A stretch of DNA of 64,000 nt from Voacanga thouarsii (lineage: Eukaryota; Streptophyta; Magnoliopsida; Gentianales; Apocynaceae): assembly GCA_026120185.1 (NCBI GenBank), contig JANUWF010002278.1, positions 222,001 through 286,000 on the forward strand, given 5' to 3'. Under the pieces are notes generated by a model, which was given only the letters and a program-made list of their open reading frames with translations, had not been told where the DNA came from and did not search any database. Each line of letters opens with the position of its first letter. Position 1 is the first letter of the stretch. Both the position numbers and the translations under genes were made by a program. This document shows positions 1-11,456 of the stretch, piece by piece.

Positions 1-480
1 ACTGAATCGATTTTTCTTCTTCTTCATCTTTACATCTTAGTTTTGTTTATTAAATGGTAAAATATGTTATTTTTGTTACATGGTTAGCTTTGAAAAAGTG
101 CGAAAGAGTAATCTCAAGATTATTGAATCGCATAAAAGGTTTAAAGTTATATCTTAAAATTGTTGTTGATAAATGAAGAAATTCAAAGAGAAGAGAGAGA
201 GATTAAAGTTGAAGAATAATATTTTATAAATTAAAAATAGGGGAATGAGAGCTAAAATCTGGTGATTTTGTATTGTACTTGAGCTTTTATTGTTGAAAGG
301 GTTATTTTTTAGGTGGTCTAAAAGTTCAAGGGCTAAAATCACACATTTTAAAGTTCGAGAGTGAAAATCAAAATTTATAAAAGTTTAAGGGTAACTGATA
401 TATTTTGCCCTAATATATATCGTTCCTAACCTTTCACAAGTCCTTTGATATGGATATATCTACATCAAGAATAATCCCAC
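1..480. other. AT-rich stretch, no gene seen
   Basis: Only short, compositionally biased open frames occur on either strand, and none resembles a protein I know. Around 300-410 is a diffuse AG/TA-rich run that looks repeat-derived, but I cannot assign a family or a boundary. Confidence 0.4.
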
Positions 481-2131
481 ATTTCACTTAATATTCTAGG
501 GTTCAACTAATATATACCTAATGAGTAAATAAGAAAATCTCAATTTCCTTATTTCTTATTTGCTTATTCTAAACTAAAATATTTTGTATAAAATATTTGA
601 GATAATCAAAGGTTCATTAATCCCTTTCCTTATCTCTATGCTCAAACAAATCTCAAGGTCTCCAAACATCCTCTTAATCTCGCATTCATGCATCAACAAA
701 GAAAATAATAAGTGACTTTATTTTCCATCAACCAAAATTCTGCAATTTCACATTTTGGTGCATGTTCTTATTTTAGGCATAACTTTTGATGTACAACTCC
801 AAATGGCTTCAAACTTGTGCAAAAATGCTCCTAAGATCCTTAACTATAGTTTCATGAATTCCATTTCACCATTTCAGAACTGATACTGAACTGTTTGGGC
901 AAATCAGTCCAGTCTTTACCATGATTTAAGCATTTTTGTTACAAAATAATCTCTTCTATTTATTTCTCCTTTATTGTAGCACTTAAACAACACTGATCCA
1001 TTCCATTTTCCATCTTAACATCGCTTAATCCTCTGATTTTCAGTCATGGGTGAAGCAGTATTTTCACATAAATATCACAACAAAACCAGCAGCCATGAAC
1101 AATAATAATACTTCATTTTCTCAACAATTATTTCCATTTTCTATTTCATTCGTTTCTTTTACTTTTGCGGCCATGAACAATCCTGCAAACCACCTTCAAA
1201 ACATCTTCAAATACCACATAAAAAACAGCATACACCCCTCCAAGTGCACCGCCACACACAGCACACGGAACAACCTCCAAAACATAATTAATCTCCAAGC
1301 ATATTTCATAATTTACATAATTTCCCATAAAAAAATATTAGCAAAATGATCCTTGTAAACTACTTAACAACTTTGATTCAAGAAGTATAGCCTTTTACCT
1401 TGTGTATCAAGTTCTCCAAGCTTTCAAAGCTCCAAGCTTCCTTCCTTTTTTTCTTCTTTCTTTCTTGCAAAAATCTCTCTCTTTTCTTATTTTTCTCTTG
1501 TTTTTTTTTCTATTTCTCCTTCATTTCTTTCCTTCTCTTTTTCTCTCCTTTTCTTTGCTGATTTTTGGCTATTTATACAGCCAACTACCGCCACTCCATG
1601 GTCATTTTATGAGCAATTTTGGTCATGAAGTCAAATGGGCATTAAATGATATAAATGACTTGGAATTCTCCCATTGGCTAATAGCTATTTTATCTAGTTT
1701 ATGGATTCTCTTATAAGCTTGTGAAAAATAAAAGTCCTGCATGAAATTTCTCATGCAACCAACCATAATTTAACACTTGTTATTACCAACAAATCATATA
1801 ATGCCACTTGTCTTCCCTTTTTTACCACAATTCACCATTTCTTCAGGAATGAACTATAATTTGGGCCAATATTTAGTCTAATTAGGAAATTTTGGTATTT
1901 TATCAATGAAATCTACACAATAAACTGAACTCAATAGTGGGAATCAAATTTCTCAAATTCTTTCTCAACTTTTCTCTATTCCCAATCAAAATTATGACGA
2001 TATCCCTGAAAATTTTTATAACACCAAAACATTCGTCTCATTACACTAATCAAATTTTGTTCTAAGTTTACATACAAATTCTCACTTTATAAGTAGTCAT
2101 CAATTGAAATACAAAAAGTCAGGGTATTACA
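480..2131 (-). repeat. Probable gypsy-type LTR fragment (minus strand)
   Basis: The stretch ends at 2,122-2,131 with GGGTATTACA, the kind of terminus shared by the long LTRs of plant chromovirus gypsy elements. Compare GGGGTTTCACA and GGGGTTTTACA, which end the two LTRs of gypsy H here. The pyrimidine-rich block at 1,430-1,560 and the non-coding character fit a long LTR. No TGTAACACC start was found, so the left edge is a guess and no TSD could be matched. It may be a truncated solo LTR. Confidence 0.3.
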
Positions 2132-3262
2132 AAGTATGCATTGTCTTATGTTTTGTTCAAAAGTTATTCTTTATTTTATTATGTACACATGACCAAAATA
2201 GAGAAAAGAAAAGAGAAAAAGGAAAACCTACTTTAATATCCCTCTATTGCACTCCTTCCAATTTTCATGAAAGTAGTTTGACCAAGTACATCTAAATAAT
2301 TCACATGATTTACGATCATGTTTGTCTATGAGCCAATATTAAGAAACATAAATTTGTATGGATTGAGAATTTTTTGTTATTTTGTTATTTTCTTTATATT
2401 TTTACTAAGTAGTTTGATTTGGCAACGTACTGTGTTATATTTCAAACTTTTCTGTTAATATAGCATTAGTTTTACAAGCATAAATAAAAAGCTCAACACA
2501 CAGTAAATTGGTAACAGAGTTCGACTATAGCAATCCTATGTATGCAGGGCCAGGCCCAATGAAAAATATCCCTTAACACTTCAAAAAAAAAATCACAACA
2601 ATACACTCATGTCAATCATCTAATTATTCCTAGTGGATTCTAACAGAATACCATACTAGTGTTCTTCGTGTCAAACTTTCAGAAGACGATCATTAGACCC
2701 AACTCTTTTAATCTTTTGTTGCTACAGCATGGTGGTACTTCATTGACACCACGAACTTTTCCACCAAAAAGGTAATTTCATTAAAGAAGATTAATTCAAG
2801 TCCTTCTCAATGATGGGTTGTTGTAGCAGTAATAACTTAACACATGAAGTGTACTTTAACAAGAAAACCTGCAAACGTACAAATGTTTATGCTTTAGAAA
2901 ATACTCAAAATATTTTCATGAATTCCTTCCTATTTATTGGCCTTCGATACTAAAAAATTCTTTCAGTCTCATCTCTAGTGTCTCGCACTCTCTATTTCTT
3001 TTCTAGATTCCTATGGCTTGGTTATATAGATATTTAGCAACAAAGGATTGCTAAAAGGATTCACTTGCAATTTCCTAAACATTTGCAGTTTCAATTCCAT
3101 TAGTTTCAATATCTCTACATTAAAATCTTCAAAATATCTTTGTTAGGATCTTTCATAGATCTTTTGGAATCCATTTCCTAATCCAATCTAAATATCTTAC
3201 ATCAAACATTGCCAACTTTAGTTTTTATCAAGTTTCTAAAATGATTCTTCAACATAGATTCT
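2132..3262. other. Unassigned AT-rich DNA
   Basis: I see no coding region, structural RNA or clear repeat unit here. The open frame at 2,104-2,295 is lysine-rich low-complexity translation and is not supported as a gene. Confidence 0.4.
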
Positions 3263-3625
3263 TTAACCCCCTTGGTCTCGGCGAGTTAATTGACAACAAA
3301 TATAAAATTAATCAATTGAAACCACCATCAACCCCCTTGATCTCGGCGAGTTAATAGGAAGAACTAACCAATTAATCTCGTAATAAGCATAAGTAATTAA
3401 ACACCAAGAAAAATAATCAATTAATCAAAAGATCAAATAACTCTAAATATCATGACTATCTAAAACAATGTCAAATTACACTAAAACAATTAAAATATCA
3501 TTGTTCAAGAAATAGAAAACAAAGGAAAGAAATAGATACTCATAGACAAGCCTTCTTCTTCTTCCTTCGAAGACCTTCTTGTACAACCCTCCTTGAACTA
3601 TTTATCTCGAGAAAATATTGGTGAT
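3263..3625 (+). repeat. Family J direct repeat, copy 1
   Basis: This is a diverged direct copy of 5,162-5,520. Shared landmarks are the run 'aaccaccatcaacccc', the run 'aaataactctaaatatcatg' and a common end at 'ctcgagaaaatattggtgat'. After 3,625 the sequence continues into the interior of the element, whereas copy 2 stops there against unrelated DNA. Confidence 0.8.
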
Positions 3626-5161
3626 GCACTCAAAAATAAATCTAAGTCCCTACATTGTGCACCCCTTTTTCTAGGGTAAATTGGCCTTTATTTATAGGCT
3701 TACAAAGTTCCTAAAAGAATCCTAAATAAAGAAGAAGTAATTACCTAAAAATAATCCAAAACCAAAAAGGAGTAATAAAATAAAATCCTAACTAAAATAC
3801 TAAGAAAAGTCCACCGCCTTTTGACTTTTTGTGAAATTGAACTTCAGTTTGGACTTCAATTTGGTTCTTGTCGTTTTGTGCTAAGGCTTGTGGAATTCGA
3901 ATTGTTGAATTTGCAATTGTGATCGTTGAAATCCTGATGTTGTAGTGTCAGCTTGATTTGAGCCGTTTGAAGCCACCGAAGCTGTTTTCTTTTGTTGTCC
4001 CTTTCCTTTGTTGCCTCGACTCAATTGAGCCGAATACCATCCACCGATAGTCTTCCTTGCTAATTGCAAACCAAGCTATTTCTTTGTCCTTCTGTAGCCG
4101 CAATTGTTGACTTCCACATCTGCCTTGGCCCCACCAAAATTCTGCTTTGATCAATTGTTGCTATCGTTGTCGACTTTCTTCTTGCTATCCGTCGGCTTAA
4201 TTGATGAAGCCAGCTGAAATTGTTTTTTTGTTTCCAATTCCAATTACCCTATTTCATTCAATTCATTTGCTCTTCCAATTGCTCTGCACTTCCCTGTTTT
4301 TCTAGAGGATGATCGGCGCCGGTTCTTCCTTCTTGGACTGGCGCCGCCTCTATTCTGTAAAATCACACAATTAACTCTAATTTTTCCTTATTTTTGAATA
4401 AAATTACAGAAAAGCACTTTTATAAGGGAAATATCAAATAGGAAGGAATATGACTAGTTATTTCACAAAATGTATCACAAAATGGCCTCAAATAACTAGG
4501 AAAAATATGACTAATTTAGCCCCTATCTTGTATTATGAGAAGAGTTGTTAATTAATTCTTGTATTATGGCCTCAAATAATGGCGCCAAAAACTTGATGTG
4601 TCTGGACTTGGGTGTAAAAATCATACAAAAACTAAGCACATTCCCAATCAAGTTTAAATTAAAACATTCAACCCAAATCATACATATGAGCAAGCGTACT
4701 CATCGTTAACCGAGCGTACGGTTCAAACGAGTGTTAATCCTCAAGAAACAAGCAGACATTAATTACCTTTCTTTCATTGTTTAACCAACTCGATGAAGTG
4801 AAAAATAAATAAAAATAAAAATAAAATAAAAATATATACATGTCAATGATAGAGAATTATGTAATTCAAACCATTGTTTAGACAACCATGATCTTAAAGA
4901 ACTCAACCATTATCATAACTAATTATTCCCTTGGCATCATGAAGGATTAAGATAGACTCACTTCTTTTTCAATCCATGAATCCCTATCTACTAGGTAACT
5001 TAGTATCACATATTCTGTCTCAACCAGTCTTATCCAAAAGATGCATTAAACGCAATCCTTGATTAAATTTTCATATTCTGGCAGACTTAAAACATGAAAC
5101 TAACCAACGAATCCATATTCTGGCAGACATCAATTAATCTTTAATTACCAGTTCTTAACAA

Positions 5162-5520
5162 TTAACCCCTTTTTCAAGCAAGTTAAAAGACAACAAATAT
5201 GAAACTAATGAATTGAAACCACCATCAACCCCTTTTCCAAGCAAGTTAATAGAAAGCAACAATCAATCAATCTCGTAATAAGCACAAGTAATTAAATACC
5301 AAGAAGAACAACCAATTAATCAAAATATCAAATAACTCTAAATATCATGAATATCTAAAACAATGTCAAATTACAAAAAAATAATTAACATATCATTGTT
5401 TAAGAAAAAGAAAACAAAGGAAATAAATAGATACTCATAGACAATCCTTCTTCTTCTCCTTTCATAGACCCTCTTGTACAATCCTTCTTGAACTATTTAT
5501 CTCGAGAAAATATTGGTGAT
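5162..5520 (+). repeat. Family J direct repeat, copy 2
   Basis: Diverged direct partner of 3,263-3,625 with the same order of blocks. It ends abruptly at 5,520, where the sequence changes to an unrelated, less AT-rich stretch, which marks a break or an insertion edge. Confidence 0.8.
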
Positions 5521-6372
5521 CAATGGACCAAGGCACAAGAGGCAGACTTAGCTATACATGTGTCGACCAAACAGATATGAGGCTTGCATAGGCTTGAGCT
5601 GTAGCACGGACCTTTGGATTGGTTACTGGTAGATGGGCTTACTTCATAAGCTTAGCCCTCCAGGAGGAGGTAGAGTCTAAGTAGAAGATACAGTCTTATC
5701 CAAGACGAAATTCAAGGCCTTATTCTGAAGAGAAATGGAGGGGACGGGTTGATCTGACAGTGGAGATCTTTCGAATGCTTAAGGATAAGCCCCACATAGT
5801 TGAGTTCAAGTTGAAGTTAGTTTCTTGATGGCTTGAGGACTATCCTAGGAAGCTCTATAAATATCCTAGAAATTTATTGTAATTCATATCATTATCTCAT
5901 TCATTATTGTAGAGAGCTCTTGTCTAAAGAGAGTACACGAGAGGCTAGATAGGCTTTGGATGGAAGTATGGTACAGGCTGTGATTGCTTGTTGCCATAAA
6001 GACTTGGCATTATCTTTTGTAATCCTTATTTATCAATAATAGAAGTTCAAGGTCGAGTAGGGCCCTTAATTGTTCTTCTATTCTTTCTTCCCTACTTCTA
6101 TTTACTTGAACTTTGTTATTGTGCTTGTGTGTGAATAGGATAAGTAGATTGACTTAGCCAGGATCAGGTTGCTGCTTGCGCAAGTGTTTGAGTTAAGATA
6201 ATAGACCAAACCTTGTGATAATAGCCATGGTAGCTATTTGTCGTAGGCTATAATCCATTTAGCAGTAAGAGCTTCAATATTTGAAGGCTTGGATGACACA
6301 TATGGGGTTAAATTCTTGGAGTGTTCCACTTTTAACAAGAATAGATAGCTTTGTAGATGACGGTCCAACTAT
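5521..6372 (+). other. Unassigned LTR-like stretch left of CACTA1
   Basis: There is no long open frame. A TATA-like CTATAAATA at 5,854-5,862 is followed about 180 bases later by AATAAT-type sequence near 6,035, a layout seen in plant LTRs read on the plus strand. No PBS, PPT or second LTR was found. The stretch from about 6,180 continues beyond CACTA1 at 10,819, because CACTA1 sits inside it with a TAT target duplication. Confidence 0.25.
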
Positions 6373-6659
6373 CACTACAAGAAAATGATACATTGGCTAC
6401 TAATTAATACATTTGGTGACAAATGTTTTATTTCCTAGCTAAAAGTGATGGTTTTAAATAGGAAATAAGTATATTAGCGAAGAAAATTTAAGTTTCTTCG
6501 CTAGTGATGCATCATCATGGACAAAAATTCATTTCCTAACTAAATTTTCCTCGCTAATAATATATCAACGGCAACGAAAATTTATTTCCTAACTAAAGAT
6601 ATTAACTTTTATCACTATTAGCTATACTTTTAGTGACAAAATTCGCATTTTCTAACTAA

Positions 6660-7005
6660 TATCTATCTTTAAATTTTTAAATATTTACAACATAACCTCA
6701 AAAATTTTGTAAATTGGTCTTTAAATTTTGTATAATTACAACATGACCTAAAAAATTTGTAAATTGGTCCTAAATTTTAAAATATTTATAATATGACCCT
6801 AAAAATTTTTATAAATTGGTCCCTAAATTTTTAACTATATAAAACATGACCCTAATTTTACAAATTACTCCTTAAATTTTTAAAATTATAAAATGGTAAC
6901 CAAAAATTTATAAATTGGTCATTAAATTTTAGAATATTTAAAATATAATCCCAAAAATTTTACAAAATTAGTCCCTAAATTTTTAAATATTTATAAATAC
7001 AATAG
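6660..7005 (+). repeat. About 62-bp tandem repeats, left block of CACTA1
   Basis: Five to six degenerate units follow the theme 'aaattggtccctaaattttt' plus 'aatatttataatatgacccc'. The same unit recurs at 9,510-9,725 in this element, and in reverse complement at 48,375-48,745 and 50,300-50,575 in CACTA2. Confidence 0.8.
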
Positions 7006-7009
7006 ATTT

Positions 7010-9060
7010 TGGGATGATTTATAGAAATTAAGCTAGATTATGTGGCAAAACATGTCTAATTATCTTCAAATTTGGTCATAATACATTTTTTTAGCAAATT
7101 CAATAAATCTAATGGTTAGATCGTTGATTTAATTTGCTTTTCTTCATAAATGCATTAGGTTTTTGAGTATTTTTATAATGATTATGCAAGATTATATGGA
7201 AAAATATATTCAATTGCCTTCTAATTTGGACATAATATGTTTCTTAGTAATTTTAACAAATCTAACTGTTAGATCATTAATTTAATATGATTATCTTAGT
7301 AAATTGGTTAGGTTTCGAGCATTTTTATAGAGGTTATGCTAGATTATATGGAAAAACATATCTAATTACCTTTAAATTTGGTCATAATATATATATTTTT
7401 TTAGTAATTTTATCAAATCTAATAGTTGGATCATTAATTTCCTATGCCTATCTTTCTAAATATGTTAGGTTTTCGATATTTTTACATAAATTAAGCTAGA
7501 TTCTATGGCAAAACATATCCGATTACCTTCAAATTTTGTTATAATATGTTATTTATTGATTTTATCAAATCTAAAGATTGGGTTGTTAATTTGATATGCC
7601 TATCTTTATAAATATGTTAGGTTTTTGGTATTTTCACAGAGATTAAGATAGAATCTGTGGTAAAACAAATCCGATTACCTTTAAATTTTATCATAAATAC
7701 TTGTTTGAGTGATTTTATCAAAACTAATGGTTGGATCGTTAATTTGATATGTCTATCTTTCTAAATGATCTAGGTTTCGAGCATTTTTATTGTGATTATA
7801 CTAGATTTTGTGGAGAAACATATCCGATTACCTTGTTAATTTCGTTAAAATACCTTTTTTAGTAGTTTTATCAAATTTAACAGTTGGATCATTAATTTCA
7901 TATGCCTATCTTTCTAAATGAGTCAAGTTTTGAGCATTTTATTGACATTGTGCTAGATTCTACGGAGAAACATATCTGATTACCTTTAAACTTGGACATA
8001 ATACTTTTTTTTAGTGATTTTTTCAAATCTAATGGTTGGATCGTTAATTTGATATGTCTATCTTTCTAAATGTGCTAAGTTTTAGATATTTTTACAGAGA
8101 TTAAACTAGATTCTATGATAAAACATATCCGATTACTTTCAAATTTTGTTATAATATGTTTTTTAGTGATTTTATTAAATCTAACGGTTGGATCATTAAT
8201 TTGATATGCCTATCTTTCTATATGTGTTAGGTTTTTAGTATTTTTACAGAGATCAAGCTAAATTCTATGGCAAAATATATCCGAGTACCTTTATATTTTT
8301 TTCATAATACTTTTTTTTTTTTAGTGATTTTATCCAATCTAACTGTTGGATCATTAATTTGACATGTCTATCTTTCTAAAAAAAAGTTAGGTTTCGAATA
8401 TTTTTATTGAGATTATGCTAGATTCTGTGGAGAAACATATCCGATTACCGTTAAATTTAGTCACAATACTCTTTTTAGAGGTTTTATCAAATTTAACGGT
8501 TGGATCATTAATTTCATATGCCTCTCTTTCTAAATGAGTTAGGTTTTCGGTATTTATATAGAGATTAAGCTAGATTCTATAGCAAAACATATCCTATTAC
8601 CTTCAAATTTGGTCACAATACGTTTTTTAGTTATTTTATTAAATCTAACAGTTGGATCATTAATTTGACATATCTATCTTTCTAAATAAGTTAGGTTTTG
8701 AGCTTTTTTATTGAGATTATACTAGATTCTGTGGAGAAACATATCTGATTACCTTAAAATTTGGTCATAACATATATTATTTATTTTATCAAATCTAAAG
8801 GTTGGATCATTAATTTCATATGTCTATCTTTCTAAATGAGTTAAGTTTCAAGCATTTTTATTGAGATTATGCTAGATTCCATAGAGAAACATATCCGATT
8901 ACCTTTAAATTTGGTCATAATACATTTTTTAGTGATTTTATCAAATCTAACGGTTAGATCGTTAATTTTCTATAACTATCTTTCTAAATGTGTTAGGCTT
9001 TTGTTATTTTTATAAAGATTAAACTAGATTATGTAACAAAACATATCCGATTACCTTTAA
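7010..9060 (+). repeat. About 153-bp tandem array in CACTA1 (about 13 units)
   Basis: An anchor resembling 'ggttggatcattaatttgat' recurs near 7,112, 7,265, 7,421, 7,573, 7,727, 7,880, 8,031, 8,182, 8,341, 8,495, 8,647, 8,798 and 8,950, a spacing of about 151-159 bases. Each unit also holds versions of 'atccgattacctttaaattt' and 'gagattaagctagattctat'. The units are diverged, so the array is old. It is non-coding. Tandem arrays inside CACTA elements are known, and such arrays can seed satellite DNA. Confidence 0.9.
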
Positions 9061-9075
9061 TATAAATATATATAT

Positions 9076-9116
9076 ATACTAATACATATTCATATTATAT
9101 GAATATGTATTAGTAT
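9076..9116. other. 19-bp perfect inverted repeat with 3-nt loop
   Basis: The arms 9,076-9,094 and 9,098-9,116 are exact reverse complements (atactaatacatattcata) separated by 'tta'. The hairpin lies between the 153-bp array and the microsatellites of CACTA1. Confidence 0.85.
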
Positions 9117-9129
9117 CTATATATGTATT

Positions 9130-9152
9130 CACACACACACACACACACACAC

Positions 9153-9184
<32 letters not shown>

Positions 9185-9311
9185 CTTAATATATATGTGT
9201 GTGTATATAGATGTATATATTAATATGTAAATTTTTTAGTGAATTTATTAATATATGTATATGTTAATATGTATAGACACACCCCAAATATAAATAAATA
9301 TTTATATATGA

Positions 9312-9342
<31 letters not shown>

Positions 9343-9418
9343 TGTATGTATGTATGTATGTATGTATGTATGTATGTATGTATGTATGTATGTATGTATG
9401 TATGTATGTATGTATGTA

Positions 9419-9453
<35 letters not shown>
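9130..9453. repeat. Microsatellites: (CA)n, (TA)n, (TATG)n, (TG)n
   Basis: (CA)n at about 9,130-9,152 is followed by (TA)n to about 9,184. A long (TATG)n run at 9,313-9,423 passes directly into (TG)n to 9,453. The open frames through this tract (repeating Met-Tyr-Val-Cys or Tyr-Ile-His-Thr) are products of the repeat, not genes. Confidence 0.95.
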
Positions 9454-9458
<5 letters not shown>

Positions 9459-9509
9459 AATTTATCAATGCGTGTGTGTGTATGTTTACATGAATATTTT
9501 AATATATAT

Positions 9510-9725
9510 TGGTCCCTAAATTTTTTATATTTTCAAAATGACCCCTAAAAATTTTAAATTGGTGCTTTAATTTTTTAATATTTATAAAATAACTCCAAAA
9601 ATTTTCAATTTAGTCCTTATTTTTTTGAATATTTACAATATGACCTTAAAAAATTTCACAAATTGATATCTAAATTTAAGTATTTATAATACGACCCCCA
9701 TAAATTTCTAAATTAGTCACTAAAA
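9510..9725 (+). repeat. About 62-bp tandem repeats, right block of CACTA1
   Basis: Three to four units are of the same family as 6,660-7,005, beginning with 'ttggtccctaaatttttt' at about 9,510. They are followed by more TA-rich microsatellite DNA to about 10,260. Confidence 0.75.
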
Positions 9726-10261
9726 TATGTATATTTATATATACACATAAGTGTATATATATGTATATATACATATGTATACATTTATGCATATAAATAT
9801 GATTACAGATATGAATATATATATATATTTATATATATGTATGTTTCTATATGTATATATATATATATATGTATACGTATATATATATAAACATACATAT
9901 ACATATATATATATTTGTAAATATATGTGTGTAACGATATTCATATATTTGTAACGGTAACAACTTTTAATATATATTCATATTTGTATTTATATAAATA
10001 TATGTACGTGTATATGTGAATATAAGAATATATATGTACGATATTTATATTAAATTTGTAAAAAGATTATATAATTAACAGTATCTTAACTTTTAAAATT
10101 ATATAAATGTTCAAAATAATTTATTATATTAATTAATATGATTTCATATTAAATTTAATATTATTATATTTTGTTATATGACTTATAGTAAAAAACAAAT
10201 ATACAAAGAGTATTCAGAATAGTTTAAATATTTAATATATATATATATATATATAGATATA

Positions 10262-10375
10262 TTGAACCAAACACGTCACTTAGCTTACTGACTAAGTCAC
10301 ATCCTCCACGGTGTGCTCAGTTCATGAAGATGGCTGCGCACCGTGAGGATGCTATGATTCGGTATGCTTGGTCCA
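10262..10375. other. GC-richer imperfect hairpin inside CACTA1
   Basis: The core arms 10,300-10,315 (catcctccacggtgtg...) and 10,336-10,351 (gcgcaccgtgaggatg) are inverted copies with one bulge and one mismatch. Outer arms around 'gaaccaaacac' (10,263) and 'gcttggtcc' (about 10,366) may extend the pairing. It stands out from the very AT-rich surroundings. Confidence 0.6.
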
Positions 10376-10821
10376 CGAAGAGGTCTGTGGTCCACTGTTC
10401 AAAAAATTATATTTTTTATAAAAAAAATTAATAATACTTTAGTGAGGAATTCATTTGTCACAATTGACCCATTTTGTGACGAAATTTATTTGTATTAGCG
10501 ACGAAATTTTTTTGTCACAAATGGTAATATATTTTATTTAATTTTCTTAATAAAATTATATTTTTTGTGACAAAATTTTAGCGATGAAAACTAGAATATT
10601 TGGTGGCAAAATACTTTTACTTTTAGCTAGGAAATTTTTCATGGCAAAAAGTCTAGGCTTTAGGTAGGAAAATTTTTCCTAGCTAAGGGCAGTATTTGGC
10701 TTCTGCGAGAAACTGGTAAGGAAGCAAATTTCCTGGCTAAAGGGCTTTAGCTAGGAAAGTTTAACCTTTAGCTAGGATTTTTTTTTTTTTGTTGCAGAAG
10801 GCTAATTTTTTTGTAGTGTAT

Positions 10822-11456
10822 ATGTCTCACAGACATTCTAGCTTGAGCAGCTTTTGTTGGTGTGAGTGGTGGCTTCTTCAAAGGTGGCCTAACTTGCTTG
10901 ATGTTATATATAATTTTATCAAACTAGATAACCTTATAATTGGGAAAGGAAGAGATATACAATATCAAAAACTAGGGGTATGGCAATATGGATATGTTGT
11001 AAGAGGGCAGTTGTTCTTGCTTCACAATGTATTAGAAGTTTAAGTCTTCCATATTATACTCAAGTCCATACCTTATCTTATATAGCAATACTACCCTGTC
11101 TTTCAACAAAATAGAAATGTTAAAAGTGCTGAAAAAGGGCAGTTGGGCTTGATTCACAATGTATTAGAAGATTAAGTCTTCCATATTTTACTCAAGTCCA
11201 TACCTTATCTTATATAGCAATACTACCTTGTCAACAATATAGAAATGTTAACAATAGGTAGCCAAATATACATGAAAACTTGTATAGAGTAAAGTAAAGT
11301 CCTATCAATTTAGAAGATTTGTTATATCCTTCCTCTGACCAAGATGTTATAGCTCCACAAGTTAAAATTGTACAAACCTCATGTTGACTGACCTTAGGAT
11401 TAATGTCATTGTGTTGTAGGACTCCAAGGATTTATGCTATTATATCAGGATTAAAC
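10822..11456 (-). repeat. Region with a 132-bp tandem duplication
   Basis: The segments from 11,005 and from 11,137 are near-identical direct copies with period 132. They share 'cacaatgtattagaag' and 'ctcaagtccataccttatct'. Read on the minus strand each copy contains GCTATATAAGATAAGG, a TATA-box-like motif. The stretch lies downstream of the env-like remnant of copia A, where its 3' LTR would be expected, so it may be part of that LTR. No LTR partner is in the window to prove this. Confidence 0.5.

Larger units (their letters stand above)
3263..5520 (-). mobile_element. Family J non-coding LTR-like element, truncated copy
   Basis: Two direct copies of one sequence flank a central section: 3,263-3,625 and 5,162-5,520. 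A boundary at 4,594 (TGATGTGTC...) matches the start of the copy at 63,486 (TGATGAGTA...), and the two align on and off for about 500 bases. Just below 4,594 is GGCGCCAAAAACT (4,581-4,593). Read on the minus strand it gives TGGCGCC, like the primer-binding site of Athila/Tat-type gypsy elements. A plausible reading is a 5' LTR from 4,594 to 5,520, cut at its far end, then a short non-coding interior, then a partial 3' LTR at lower coordinates. No gag or pol was recognised, so it would be non-autonomous. The gypsy assignment is inference. Confidence 0.4.
6373..10818 (+). mobile_element. CACTA1: non-autonomous CACTA (En/Spm) transposon
   Basis: The element begins CACTACAAGAAAAT at 6,373 and ends with the inverse, ATTTTTTTGTAGTG, at 10,818, a terminal inverted repeat of about 14 bp with one mismatch. 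It is flanked by the 3-bp target duplication TAT (6,370-6,372 and 10,819-10,821), the size expected for CACTA transposons. Both subterminal regions are packed with short motifs in both orientations (CTAGCTAA, TTAGCTAGGAAA, TCGCTA), which in this superfamily are transposase-binding repeats. The 4,446-bp interior has no transposase-like frame. It consists of about 62-bp and about 153-bp tandem repeats, microsatellites and hairpins. It could only move using a transposase supplied in trans. The orientation is arbitrary. Confidence 0.92.

Noticed and set aside
3881..4154. Two overlapping small minus-strand frames with Gln-rich products
   Set aside because: Short, overlapping in different frames, inside the non-coding part of repeat J, with no recognisable domain.
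7010..9060. Possible CRISPR array from regularly spaced repeats
   Set aside because: The whole 153-bp unit repeats in tandem, with no unique spacers between short repeats. The context is a plant CACTA transposon.
9220..9548. Repeating Met-Tyr-Val-Cys and Tyr-Ile-His-Thr frames
   Set aside because: Products of the (TATG)n and (TG)n runs, not genes.
10789..11043. 84-codon plus-strand frame across the right end of CACTA1
   Set aside because: It begins inside the transposon terminus and crosses the insertion junction, so it cannot be an original gene. The part outside matches nothing I know.
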